Origin: CADEED01 sp035765415
Lineage (GTDB): Bacteria; Pseudomonadota; Gammaproteobacteria; Steroidobacterales; Steroidobacteraceae
NCBI GenBank assembly: GCA_035765415.1
Contig: DASTXR010000008.1
Coordinates: 56,976 to 120,975, forward strand
DNA length: 64,000 nucleotides
Direction: 5' to 3'
Part shown: piece by piece, positions 52,426 through 61,221 of the stretch
Layout: each line of letters begins with the position of its first letter
Numbering within the stretch: the stretch's first letter is position 1
Position numbers and translations under genes: made by a program
The notes under the pieces: model-generated
Databases searched by the model: none
What the model was told of the DNA's origin: nothing
Seen by the model: the letters and a program-made list of their open reading frames with translations, nothing else

Positions 52426-54618
52426 TTTGTCGAGCTCTGCCACGTCGATCGGCTTCAACAGGTGTCTGTCGAAACCCGCCGCACGCGTGCGTTGGTGATC
52501 ATGTTCCTGTCCCCAGCCAGTCAGCGCGACCAGGGTGATGTCTTTTCCGCGTGGCAGCGCCCGAAGGTGCTTCGCCGCATCGATCCCGTCCATCAATGGC
52601 ATGCCCAGGTCGAGGAACACCAGGTCCGGATGCATCGCCTCGGCTTTCGCAACACCGTCCTGTCCGCCGAAAGCCGTGTCGACTTCCTGCCCCATTTCGC
52701 TGAGCAACATCGCAAGCGAGGTGGCCGCATCCCGATTGTCGTCAACCACGAGAACACGGTGACGCGTCACCTGTGAAAGCCCGTATGCCGCGGACTCGTG
52801 GTCCTGCGGCACCTGCGCCGGCTCGACGAGCGGTAACCGCACATCAAAGGTGCTGCCTCGACCGATGCCGGCACTCGTTGCGGACACCGAGCCCTGATGC
52901 AGCTCTACGAGATTGCGTACCAACGACAATCCGATGCCGAGACCGCCCTCCGCGCGTCCCCGATGCGCGCTCACTTGCGAGAACAGCTCGAAAACATGCG
53001 GCAGGTCGGTGGCGGGTATGCCAATGCCCGTGTCGGAGACGCTGATGACGGCCTCTTCCATTTTCCTGGCTACCCGCAACTCGATCCTGCCGCCGCGATC
53101 CATATATTTGGCCGCGTTGGACAGCAGGTTGGAAAACACCTGGGTCAGTCGATCGAAGTCGCCCGCCACGAAAAGATCGTCCGCGCCCGATTCGACGAAG
53201 AACGTATGACCGTGCTCATCGATGGCCGCGCGGCAAGACTCGGCACTCGCGGCCAGCACTTTGCGCAGGCTTACCTGTTCCTGCCGAAGCTCGATCTTGC
53301 CGGTGCTGATGCGACCGACATCCAGGAGGTCATCGACGAGATGCACGAGTTGCTTCAACTGCCGGTCCATCATCCCGATCGTCCGCTGCAACGAGGCGTC
53401 CGGAGTGCTCAACCGCTTTGCGATCTCCAGCCCGTGACGCAATGGTGCCAGCGGATTCCTGAGTTCGTGCGCCAGGGTCGCGAGAAACTCGTTCTTGCGG
53501 CGATCGCCATCCCGCAGTGCTTCCTCCACGTTGCGGCGCGCGGTGATATCACGTGCGGCACCAAACCACTCGGTGATCTCGCCCTTGTCGTCGAGCAGCG
53601 GCACTGCACGCGAGAGCGACCAGGCCCACGTGCCATCCACGCGCCGCACGCGGTGTTCGAGCTCGAACACGCTCTTGCTCCGCACGGCTTCCGCGGCTAC
53701 CGACGACACGTGCGCCTGGTCGTCGGCGGGGATGTACACGTCCAGCCAGTTGTCACATGGGCTGATGGTATCGACGATGAAACCGCGGCCATCGAGATGG
53801 CGCATCTCCCGCCAGTCGGGGCTCATGCGGAACACGACATTCGAGGTTGCCGTCACGAATGCGCGAAACCGGTCCTCCGTCGCGCGTAGTGTTCCGGCGG
53901 TGTAGCGCAGGTCCTCGAGCGCGCGTTGCAGCACTTCGCTGGACCGCGCCCACTGCGCGTCGCTGCCATCGAGCAAGAGGTTCGCGAGCTCCGGATGCCG
54001 CTTCATCACGGCGACCATGTCGGCTTCGAATTGCAGCGTCGGGTGCGTCTCTGTCCAGTAGTGAGCCGTCCGCACGAACGCCAGGAAAGCCGTCAGCAGC
54101 TCGAACATGGTCTCGCCCATCGCCGCCGTGATCGCATGGCGCGCGCGCTCCGCACGTTGTGGCGCGACGAACAGGATGGTGAGGGCGTCGAACAGGTCGC
54201 GCTCGAGCGGCGTGTCCCGCGCAGGCATTGTTTCAGAGCGATCCTGGGTCTCCAGCCGTATCAGCACTTGCTCGAGTTTCTCCGCCGTCGGAACCGGGTT
54301 CGTCAACAAGCTGAGAACCTGCTCAACCGTCTGGGGCACCGCGGCCGCATCACCGGCAGGTTTGCCTTCCCCGATGAGAAACCCGACATGCCGCACGATG
54401 CAGTAGCGAATCTCACAAAATCGCGACAGGTGCACGAACAGGCGCTCTTTGAAAAGAGACGGCAGCGGATTGTCCAGGTAGCCGGATTTTGCGAAGCCCC
54501 ACATCTTCTCGATGAGGCCGGGCGCCGAGGCAGCGGTGCAAAAGAAGTTAGGCAGGATGCCGAAGCGTTCCCTGACTTCGGCATTGAAGCGATCTGCCTG
54601 TGCGATCTGGTGTTCCAT
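52402..54618 (-). CDS. Hybrid sensor histidine kinase with AhpD-like N-terminal domain
   Basis: A 738-residue soluble protein. Residues about 1-150 resemble the AhpD/carboxymuconolactone decarboxylase helical fold (FGILPNFFCTAASAPGL, then RFCEIRYCIVRHVGFLIG with Cys73 and His77). A PAS domain follows (about 260-375), then HisKA with His384 in LAHELRNPLAPL, an HATPase domain (SNLLSNAAKY, VSDTGIGI, GGLGIGLSLV), and a C-terminal receiver with Asp670 in LVFLDLGMPLMDG. No membrane helix is seen. The start is uncertain: TTG 54696 would add 26 residues. It converges with the fusion permease gene, overlapping by 24 bases. Confidence 0.85.
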   Translation of the reverse strand: MEHQIAQADRFNAEVRERFGILPNFFCTAASAPGLIEKMWGFAKSGYLDNPLPSLFKERLFVHLSRFCEIRYCIVRHVGFLIGEGKPAGDAAAVPQTVEQVLSLLTNPVPTAEKLEQVLIRLETQDRSETMPARDTPLERDLFDALTILFVAPQRAERARHAITAAMGETMFELLTAFLAFVRTAHYWTETHPTLQFEADMVAVMKRHPELANLLLDGSDAQWARSSEVLQRALEDLRYTAGTLRATEDRFRAFVTATSNVVFRMSPDWREMRHLDGRGFIVDTISPCDNWLDVYIPADDQAHVSSVAAEAVRSKSVFELEHRVRRVDGTWAWSLSRAVPLLDDKGEITEWFGAARDITARRNVEEALRDGDRRKNEFLATLAHELRNPLAPLRHGLEIAKRLSTPDASLQRTIGMMDRQLKQLVHLVDDLLDVGRISTGKIELRQEQVSLRKVLAASAESCRAAIDEHGHTFFVESGADDLFVAGDFDRLTQVFSNLLSNAAKYMDRGGRIELRVARKMEEAVISVSDTGIGIPATDLPHVFELFSQVSAHRGRAEGGLGIGLSLVRNLVELHQGSVSATSAGIGRGSTFDVRLPLVEPAQVPQDHESAAYGLSQVTRHRVLVVDDNRDAATSLAMLLSEMGQEVDTAFGGQDGVAKAEAMHPDLVFLDLGMPLMDGIDAAKHLRALPRGKDITLVALTGWGQEHDHQRTRAAGFDRHLLKPIDVAELDKLLARPVG

Positions 54619-54727
54619 CACTTGCTCTGCGAAGTCGGAGGCCACCCTACCACGCACAATGGAACGGATCTGCTTTCGTCCTACAGCAACGCTCAAACAG
54701 GCTTTTCAGCGGTCCGGTGGATCCGGG

Positions 54728-56665
54728 TCAGGGCACCACGGGCAACGTCACCGCACTCGAGTTGCCGCCGCCGAACCACACGCGCTGCGTGGCCTTTTGG
54801 TAGTCGCCCGGCTTGGCAAACATGATGTTGTCGACGTAGGTCTGCGGATTGCGATCGTAGAGCGGGAACAGGCTCGACTGGACCTGCACCATGATCCGGT
54901 GGCCCGGCAGGAACACGTGGTCCACGTCCGGAAGTTTCCAGCGGTAGTGCTCCACCTTGTTGGGCTTCAACGGCGCGGGCTGCGCAAAGCTCTTCAGATA
55001 ACGTCCACGAAAAATCTCGATGCCGATCGGCAGCTCATAACCGGCCATCGACGGCTTCGCGCCTTGCGAGGCAATTTCCGGCACGTCGTTCGGATAGACG
55101 TCGATCAGCTTCACGACCCAGTCGCTGTCCGTGCCGGTGGTGGAAGCGAACAACTCGACCTCGGGCGCTCCCATGATGTGAACCGCCTCCGCCAGCGGCG
55201 CGCTCCTCCAGCTGGCCACGTCGGGGCGCTCCGACACGAACCGCTGATCGCGGATGAGCCAGGGCTTCCACTGCGACGCGTCGCTCATGTCGATGGGGCG
55301 CGGGATGAACGGAACCGGCTTCGCGGGATCGCTGATGTATTCCTCGTGGCCGGCCGCCCTGGGACGGTCGAACGTGGCGATGCCGCCAGCCGCCAGGTAG
55401 ATAGGCTTGGGCGCGCCCATCGGCCAGCGCTGGGAGACATTCCACTGGTTCACGCCCGTGGCGTACGTGAGCACCGGCGGCGTTTTCGGATCCGGCCCGC
55501 CCTTGAGGTAATGGTCGAAGAACGGCTTCACGTATTTCACGCGCCATTCGCGCGCCGTGTCACCGGTGAACGTCAGCGCGCCGAGATCGTAACCGTAGTG
55601 GTTCGCGCCCGAGTGCCGCCACGGACCGATGTGCAGCGCGACCATGTCGTTGTTCTTGTCCTTGGGCTCCATCGCGCGATAGACCGCGGGCGCGCCGTAG
55701 CTGTCTTCCTGGTCCCACTGCCCCACCTCGAGCAGCGTCGGCACCTTGAGCGGATGCGCCGCGAGCCACTTGTCCACCGCCTGCAGCGACCAGAACTCCG
55801 TGTAGGCCGGGTTCTCGAGGAACTTGCGCACGCCGGCGATGTGGTCGATGCCCAGCATCTTCGCGAAATCCGCCATGGAGCCGGCTTCGAGATAACGCGT
55901 GTAGTGATCGCCTCCGCCGAGCGCGAAGTCGCCGTCGCCTTTGCCCTTCTCGAGGCTCAGGCCCACGACGTAGTCGAGCGAGCTCACGCGAAAGGCGCCG
56001 TTGTGGAACCAGTCATCGCCCATCCAGCCGTCGACCATCGGGCTTTGCGGAACCGCGGCCTTCAGCGCCGGGTGCGGATTGATCTCCGCCATGAGCGTCG
56101 TGAACCCGAGGTAGCTAGACCCGATGACGCCGACCTTGCCGTTCGACTCCGGTGTGTTTTTGACCAGCCATTCGATGGCGTCGTAGGCGTCGGTCGATTC
56201 GTCGATGCCCGTGTCATTGGCCGGCCCGGCCAGTGGCCGGTTCAATACCCAGGCGCCCTCGGATTTGTGCAGGCCGCGAATGTCCTGGTAGACGCGGATG
56301 TAGCCGTCTTCGGCGAACTCCGCATCCATCACCTCGAGAATGTCGACGATGCGCTGGCTGGCGACCCGATGCGTCGACTTGTGGGCATTGTAGGGGGTGC
56401 GCGAGAGGAGGATGGGCGCGTTGGCAGTGCCCTTCTTCATCACGATGCTCGTGTAGAGCTTGACGCCGTCCCGCATTGGGACCATCGCCTCGCGGCGGAT
56501 GAAGTCGGCGGAGGCGAGCGTCTGCTCGTATTTGTCGATGACGTCGGGCGTCATCGGCGTCACACGCGCAGGCGTTTTTGCGGATGTATCCTGCGAATGG
56601 ACGGCCGCGCTGGCCAATGCCAGCGTGGCGGCGAATGAAAGCGTACGAATGAAGGAGTGTGTCAT
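54728..56665 (-). CDS. Secreted CocE/NonD family hydrolase
   Basis: A 645-residue protein with a signal peptide (1-24, ends VHSQ). It belongs to the S15/CocE acyl-hydrolase group: the VPMRDGVKLYTSI start, YQDIRG oxyanion region, nucleophile Ser184 in VIGSSYLGFTTL, and the C-terminal jelly-roll with MVQVQSSLFPLYDRNPQT. Family members include cocaine esterase, glutaryl-7-ACA acylase and X-Pro dipeptidyl peptidases. Here it is exported and stands alone, so an ester or amide in the periplasm is the likely target. Confidence 0.9.
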   Translation of the reverse strand: MTHSFIRTLSFAATLALASAAVHSQDTSAKTPARVTPMTPDVIDKYEQTLASADFIRREAMVPMRDGVKLYTSIVMKKGTANAPILLSRTPYNAHKSTHRVASQRIVDILEVMDAEFAEDGYIRVYQDIRGLHKSEGAWVLNRPLAGPANDTGIDESTDAYDAIEWLVKNTPESNGKVGVIGSSYLGFTTLMAEINPHPALKAAVPQSPMVDGWMGDDWFHNGAFRVSSLDYVVGLSLEKGKGDGDFALGGGDHYTRYLEAGSMADFAKMLGIDHIAGVRKFLENPAYTEFWSLQAVDKWLAAHPLKVPTLLEVGQWDQEDSYGAPAVYRAMEPKDKNNDMVALHIGPWRHSGANHYGYDLGALTFTGDTAREWRVKYVKPFFDHYLKGGPDPKTPPVLTYATGVNQWNVSQRWPMGAPKPIYLAAGGIATFDRPRAAGHEEYISDPAKPVPFIPRPIDMSDASQWKPWLIRDQRFVSERPDVASWRSAPLAEAVHIMGAPEVELFASTTGTDSDWVVKLIDVYPNDVPEIASQGAKPSMAGYELPIGIEIFRGRYLKSFAQPAPLKPNKVEHYRWKLPDVDHVFLPGHRIMVQVQSSLFPLYDRNPQTYVDNIMFAKPGDYQKATQRVWFGGGNSSAVTLPVVP

Positions 56666-56752
56666 GGCGTGGGAGCCTACGAGGCGCGTCTCCCACCCGC
56701 AAGACTGGCGCGAGTACGATGTGGGTCAGCGACATGACTTCCGGGAGCACGC

Positions 56753-57001
56753 ATGAGCGCCAAATTTCTGCTTGCCCTGTGCGCAGCGACGATGCTTGCG
56801 GCGTGCGGCCAACGCGACCAGGCCACGGACACCGGCACGGCGACTGACTCCTCGTCCGGCGGCGCGCCCGGCGCCGGCGATACGGCGACGACGCCAGGCG
56901 GCAACGCTGGCGACCCCAGCACCACGCCACCGAGCACCACCACCTCGCCCGACACCCCGACCGACAAACCGGCCGACAATCCGCCGCAGGGCGGCGGTTA
57001 G
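56753..57001 (+). CDS. Small Thr/Pro/Gly-rich lipoprotein
   Basis: An 82-residue protein. The signal peptide ends in the lipobox MLAAC with Cys18; the mature part is a low-complexity Thr/Ser/Pro/Gly/Asp stretch (DTGTATDSSSGG, STTPPSTTTS, ending PPQGGG) with no fold. GGGAGCACGC lies before the ATG. It is probably a flexible outer-membrane lipoprotein. It lies head-to-head with the CocE gene and ends two bases from the convergent GNAT stop. Confidence 0.75.
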   Translation: MSAKFLLALCAATMLAACGQRDQATDTGTATDSSSGGAPGAGDTATTPGGNAGDPSTTPPSTTTSPDTPTDKPADNPPQGGG

Positions 57002-57003
57002 CC

Positions 57004-57462
57004 TCAGCCGCGACCCAGCTCGAAGCGCCACACCAACCCATCTTCGGGGTCGATGACTTCTGCCGTCTTCGCAAAGCCGGACTTCTTCAGCACGCTTTGT
57101 GAGGCCACGCCGTCGGGCAGCGTGTGCGCGCGGACGATACGAACTTCCGCCGACTCCAACGCATACGTGGTGAGCGCGCGCGCCGCACTCGTCGCATAAC
57201 CTTTGCCCTGGTGCTCGGGGTTGATGCCATAGGCGATCTCGACCATGCCATCCGTCGGCGGGCCTTTGAAACCGCACAGCCCCACCACGAGGCCGGCGTC
57301 ATTCACGACGTGAAAGCCGTGCACCCAGGGATCCCGCTGCGCGGATTTCTGCACCTGGGCGAGCCACTGCGGCGAAATCTGCGCGCGCACTTCCGGCGAC
57401 AGCGTATCCAGCGTGCCCAAGACTTCATCGCGCGTTCTTGCGACCAGTTGTATGGGCGTCAT
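57004..57462 (-). CDS. GNAT family acetyltransferase (RimJ/RimL type)
   Basis: A 152-residue acetyltransferase. ATG 57462 overlaps the upstream stop (ATGA). The fold marks are GLCGFKGPPTDGMVEIAYGI, the acetyl-CoA loop PEHQGKGYATSAARALT and the closing SVLKKSGFAKTAEV. It may acetylate a small molecule or a protein N-terminus. It is co-transcribed with the SnoaL-like exported protein. Confidence 0.88.
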   Translation of the reverse strand: MTPIQLVARTRDEVLGTLDTLSPEVRAQISPQWLAQVQKSAQRDPWVHGFHVVNDAGLVVGLCGFKGPPTDGMVEIAYGINPEHQGKGYATSAARALTTYALESAEVRIVRAHTLPDGVASQSVLKKSGFAKTAEVIDPEDGLVWRFELGRG

Positions 57463-58199
57463 TGCTCGCGCCTGGCGCGCCAGACTTCCTCGCTGCCCCT
57501 GACGAGGGAAGCCGCGACGGGACGCCCGTCTTCTCCGAGCGTGAACTTCAATCGCCCGGCGCCCAAGGTCCTGGAAGCCTCCTCGGTGGGCGATGCGAGG
57601 AAGATCTGCGTCTTTGCCCCCGTGGGGAATGTTGCCTGCAAACTGCCCTCGTCCCACGCCAGCACCAGCTTGCGGTCGGGCGAAATGGCGTAGGTGCCGA
57701 CGTATCGCTGATGAAGCGCCATGTCGAGAACTGGGCCTTCGTACATCAAGACGCCCTGGCCCAGCGCCAGCCGCCAATGGCCGTCGCCGCCCCGCACCAG
57801 CACATGGGTCTGCCGCAACCAGCTCTCGCGCTTGTTAGCCGCATCGAGCAGCCTGACACGCGCGATTCGTATCGCGCTATTGGGCTGCGGCGCACCGTGC
57901 AGCTGGATCGTCGCGCCGTGCTCCGTGCGCTCGGTGCGCTGCCCGGCGAGCGCGGTGCCGCGTGCCGCGGTTGCGAGCCAGACTTCGCGCGTGTCCACGC
58001 GGCCGTCCGACGCGTGAATCCACGTGAACTGGTCCGTGAGCAGCGGTTCGAGCGCCGGCCGGTCGCGCGCTTCGAGCGCGCGTGCGAAGCGCTGCTCCAC
58101 CGCTTCGATGGCGCTGTGGACGGAGTCTTCCGCCGCCGCGGGTATCGCCAGCGCGAGCGCAAGACAGCATGCAAACAAGTGCGATGTCATGGTTTTCAT
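57459..58199 (-). CDS. Exported SnoaL/NTF2-like domain protein
   Basis: A 246-residue protein with a signal peptide (1-23, ends PAAA). Residues about 28-145 are a DUF4440/SnoaL-like cone fold (AIEAVEQRFARALEARD, LLTDQFTWIHASDGRV, QTHVLVRGGDGHWRLALGQG). The C-terminal 100 residues are a second beta-rich region (YVGTYAISPDRKLVLAWDEG) that resembles domains seen in DUF3471-like proteins. No catalytic residue is obvious; it may bind a small ligand. Confidence 0.8.
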   Translation of the reverse strand: MKTMTSHLFACCLALALAIPAAAEDSVHSAIEAVEQRFARALEARDRPALEPLLTDQFTWIHASDGRVDTREVWLATAARGTALAGQRTERTEHGATIQLHGAPQPNSAIRIARVRLLDAANKRESWLRQTHVLVRGGDGHWRLALGQGVLMYEGPVLDMALHQRYVGTYAISPDRKLVLAWDEGSLQATFPTGAKTQIFLASPTEEASRTLGAGRLKFTLGEDGRPVAASLVRGSEEVWRARREQ

Positions 58200-58250
58200 G
58201 ACATCGAACGCTGCGCATGAAAGCGCGCGGAGTCAACTGGAGATTGGATG

Positions 58251-58322
58251 CTAGGTGAGCACTGCGATGAGGATGATGATGGGTATCGGCACGCCGAGGA
58301 ACCACAAGAGCAGGGAACGCAT
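58251..58322 (-). CDS. 23-residue single-helix membrane peptide
   Basis: ATG 58322 has a perfect GGAGG six bases upstream. The product begins MRSLLLWFLG, continues PIPIIILIAV and ends LT before TAG. It is one hydrophobic helix with an N-terminal Arg and a Pro-x-Pro kink. I believe peptides with a PIPIIILI core occur widely beside genes for larger membrane proteins in proteobacteria, but I cannot check this here. It lies 13 bases downstream of the 300-residue membrane protein gene, which supports a joint transcript and a possible complex. Confidence 0.65.
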   Translation of the reverse strand: MRSLLLWFLGVPIPIIILIAVLT

Positions 58323-58335
58323 GATTGCCTCCGGG

Positions 58336-59238
58336 TCAGGTTTTGACGAGCACCGATGAATCCCGCAGCCGCCCGCCGAACGTCGCGGCAAAGCTGGCCA
58401 CGAAGGCACCCACGAACAAGGAGATGACCAGCCACAACGCCAGGGCCGCGGACGCCTTGCGCGCCTCGTCGGCGACCTGCTTCGCCTTGGCTTCGGCCTG
58501 CTCGAGCTCCTGCTTCAGCCGCGTAAACGTATCGCCAACCCGCTGTTCCGCTTCAGCCTGCGCCAGCCCCGTTTGCGTCGACACGAGCTGGGCAAGGTAC
58601 TGGCGGTCTGCATCCGCAAGCGAGCCCGACTCGAGCGCGTTCGCGAAGATTCGCGTGACCTCCGGAGTCCGGTCCGGCGACGCGGGCTGCACGGTGGTCG
58701 GCGCCGGGTTTGTGGAGGCCACGTTCCCGGGCGAGCCACGGAACAGCGAGTCCACGGAGTAGCCCACGGGATCTGCCGCCGTGGCGGCGCTTGCGCCGGC
58801 GCCCGCGCCCGCGGCGGCCGCCGTCGCCGCGGATTTCGCGACTTCGCCGCCCGCCTTGAGCCCCGTCGAGATCGCGGTGCCGATCGCCGACGACAACAGC
58901 GTTGCCATCAGCAACGTCGCCACCGCCCAGGCCAGGAAGCCGTGTGCCGTGTCGCGAAAGTAGACTTCATCGGTATGCACGCTGACCCAGCGCGTGCGCA
59001 ACCGTCCGGCCAGGTATCCACCCAACACCGACGCCAGGAGTTGCACGACCGTCACCCAGACTATGGTCGAGATGCCGGCTGTAGTGCCGGAGATGCCCTC
59101 ACTGGCCCACGGCGATACCACGGCGAGGCCGAGGCCCGTGCCTAACAGGAATAACACGAGCGACAGCGCTGCTGCGCCGACCGCGCCGGCAATGACGGCG
59201 CCCCAGGAAACGGCTCCGCCTTCGGTGATGGTTGTCAT
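58336..59238 (-). CDS. Ala-rich membrane protein with a coiled coil
   Basis: A 300-residue protein. Hydrophobic helices lie near the N-terminus (VSWGAVIAGAVGAAALSLVL, IVWVTVVQLLASVLGGYLAG, GFLAWAVATLLMATLLSS) and at the C-terminus (LALWLVISLFVGAFVASFAA). Between them is a soluble part ending in a coiled coil (RLKQELEQAEAKAKQVADEA). ATG 59238 is preferred over 59262. Proteins like this are found in many proteobacteria and are unnamed or called PhnA-like; function unknown. The 23-residue peptide gene follows closely. Confidence 0.75.
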   Translation of the reverse strand: MTTITEGGAVSWGAVIAGAVGAAALSLVLFLLGTGLGLAVVSPWASEGISGTTAGISTIVWVTVVQLLASVLGGYLAGRLRTRWVSVHTDEVYFRDTAHGFLAWAVATLLMATLLSSAIGTAISTGLKAGGEVAKSAATAAAAGAGAGASAATAADPVGYSVDSLFRGSPGNVASTNPAPTTVQPASPDRTPEVTRIFANALESGSLADADRQYLAQLVSTQTGLAQAEAEQRVGDTFTRLKQELEQAEAKAKQVADEARKASAALALWLVISLFVGAFVASFAATFGGRLRDSSVLVKT

Positions 59239-59421
59239 GCCGCCAAATTGCGCGACTTGCATCCGGCGAGATGCCAGAGCGGCTCAACCTTATGTGTAGG
59301 TGCGCACCTTCATCCTGCCGCTTCCATGTCGGGCAGCTCCAGCCTTGTGGCATCAAGTGGCACGGCGCGTAGACTTTACACATACGCAGCGCGGCGAACT
59401 CGCTTCCTATTCAGATCTGCC

Positions 59422-60960
59422 ATGACGCCTCTCACAACCGTGGTCGCCACATCCGCACAAGTGGCGGAGACCTCGGCGCGCTCGGTGAAGACGCGGCTGC
59501 TCGCCGAGTGCCTGCGCGCGCTCGAACTACCGGAACTGGAGGTCGCGGTGCTCTATCTCTCCGGCGAGATACGCCAGGGCCGCATCGGAATTGGCCCGTC
59601 GGTGTTGCGGGCCTGCGCGCCAGCCGCGGCTTCAACCCCCAGCCTCGAACTACTCGAAGTGGATCGCGTGCTGGACGAACTCGCAGCCATTGGCGGCAGC
59701 GGCTCGAGCGCGCAACGTGCGGCCACGTTGCAGGCCTTGTTTGGCCGCGCAACCCGGCAAGAGCAGGAGTTCCTGCTTCGGCTGCTCGCGGGAGATCTGC
59801 GCCAGGGCGCGCTCGCAGGCGTGATGATCGATGCGATTGCGAAGGCGAGCGGCGTGCCGGTCGCCGAAGTGCGTCGCGCGGCGATGTACGAAAGCAACCT
59901 GGGAGCAATCGCGCGTGCCGCACTCGAGGGCGGTTCCGCGGGGCTGACCAGGTTCCAGCTCAAAGTCATGGCGCCGGTCGACCCGATGCTCGCCCAGACG
60001 GCAAAAGACGTGGACGAAGCACTCGAGACACTGCAAGGCGATGTCGCGTTCGAATGGAAGATGGACGGCGCGCGGATCCAGGTGCACAAACAAGGCGATC
60101 TCGTGCGCATCTTCACGCGCGGGCTCAACGAGGTCACCGCGGCAATTCCCGAAATCGTCGAGCAGGCGCGCACGCTTGCGGCCGATGATCTGGTGCTGGA
60201 TGGCGAAGCCATCACCTTTGCGCCGACCGGCCGTCCCCATCCATTCCAGACAACCATGCGGCGCTTCGGTCGCAAGCTGAATGTCGAACGTTTGCGGCAG
60301 GAGCTGCCGATACGCGCGTTCTATTTCGACTGCTTGTGGCGCGACCAGGTCAGCCTGGTCGATCGGCCCGCGCGGGAACGGTTCGAGGCCTTGTCGCAAG
60401 TGGTGCCCGCCGCGCTGCTGATACCGCGGTTGATCACGCGCGAGAACGGTGGCGCCGCGGCGTTTTACGACGAAGCGATGGCGCAGGGCCACGAAGGCCT
60501 CATGGCCAAATCGCTGGACGCGCCATACGAAGCCGGCAATCGCGGCGCGAGCTGGCTCAAGATCAAGCGCGCGCACACCCTGGATCTCGTGGTGCTCGCG
60601 GCCGAATGGGGACACGGACGCCGCCACGGAAAACTCTCCAATCTGCATCTCGGCGCCTATGACCCCGACACGAAGCAGTACGTGATGCTCGGCAAGACCT
60701 TCAAAGGGCTTACCGATGCGATGCTCGAGTGGCAGACACGCGAGTTCCTCGCGCGCGAAACACATCGCGACGACTACACGGTTCACGTCCGGCCCGAGCT
60801 CGTGGTCGAGGTCGCGTTCAGCGATTTGCAGGCAAGCCCGCGTTATCCGGGCGGCCTGGCGCTGCGGCTCGCGCGCGTGAAGCGATACCGTGCGGACAAA
60901 CGCGTCGAAGACGCGGACAACATGGAAGCCGTTCGCAAGATCTTCGCCACGCAAGGTTGA
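59422..60960 (+). CDS. ATP-dependent DNA ligase
   Basis: A 512-residue ligase. Residues 1-190 form the DNA_ligase_A_N helical domain (FLLRLLAGDLRQGALAGVMI); the adenylation domain has catalytic Lys213 in EWKMDGARIQVHK; later motifs are LDGEAI, the FYFDCLW strand, EGLMAKS and SWLKIKR; an OB domain follows (DLVVLAAEWGHGRR). All nucleotidyl-transfer motifs are intact. It is the archaeal-type bacterial ligase, usually met beside lhr, an exonuclease and a phosphoesterase; here those partners are absent and it stands alone, with no Ku gene either. Probably a repair ligase in addition to NAD-dependent LigA. Confidence 0.92.
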   Translation: MTPLTTVVATSAQVAETSARSVKTRLLAECLRALELPELEVAVLYLSGEIRQGRIGIGPSVLRACAPAAASTPSLELLEVDRVLDELAAIGGSGSSAQRAATLQALFGRATRQEQEFLLRLLAGDLRQGALAGVMIDAIAKASGVPVAEVRRAAMYESNLGAIARAALEGGSAGLTRFQLKVMAPVDPMLAQTAKDVDEALETLQGDVAFEWKMDGARIQVHKQGDLVRIFTRGLNEVTAAIPEIVEQARTLAADDLVLDGEAITFAPTGRPHPFQTTMRRFGRKLNVERLRQELPIRAFYFDCLWRDQVSLVDRPARERFEALSQVVPAALLIPRLITRENGGAAAFYDEAMAQGHEGLMAKSLDAPYEAGNRGASWLKIKRAHTLDLVVLAAEWGHGRRHGKLSNLHLGAYDPDTKQYVMLGKTFKGLTDAMLEWQTREFLARETHRDDYTVHVRPELVVEVAFSDLQASPRYPGGLALRLARVKRYRADKRVEDADNMEAVRKIFATQG

Positions 60961-61029
60961 CTCGCGGTCTTCAGCGTCGGTTCAGTTGCGCGGCGGGATC
61001 ATGCACGCCAAGGCCACGAGGACCCTGGC

Positions 61030-61209
61030 GTGAAACGCAACAAGGCTTTGAATCCGCAGCTTCCGATACATGACTACCGCCCCGCGCTGCAGTGCGCGGT
61101 CTCGTGGCTCGGAAAGCGCTATTTGCTCGCCGAGCAGATGCAGCGCCGCCGTGAAGATCCCAAGCCCTTCTTCGCCGAGACCCCGCGCTGGCTTCCCAAC
61201 GGCCGCTAG
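61030..61209 (+). CDS. Unrecognised 59-residue protein, family with 62124-62288
   Basis: GTG 61030 has GAGG eight bases upstream. The protein has a basic N-terminus, a core with HDYRPALQ, SWLG and RYLLAE, then a charged RRRED segment and a C-terminal FFAETPRWLPNGR. A second copy of the same core lies at 62124-62288, so the frame is under selection. No known domain. It ends 12 bases before the Sir2 gene, so the two are probably co-transcribed. Confidence 0.7.
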   Translation: MKRNKALNPQLPIHDYRPALQCAVSWLGKRYLLAEQMQRRREDPKPFFAETPRWLPNGR

Positions 61210-61221
61210 AATCCGGGAGGC

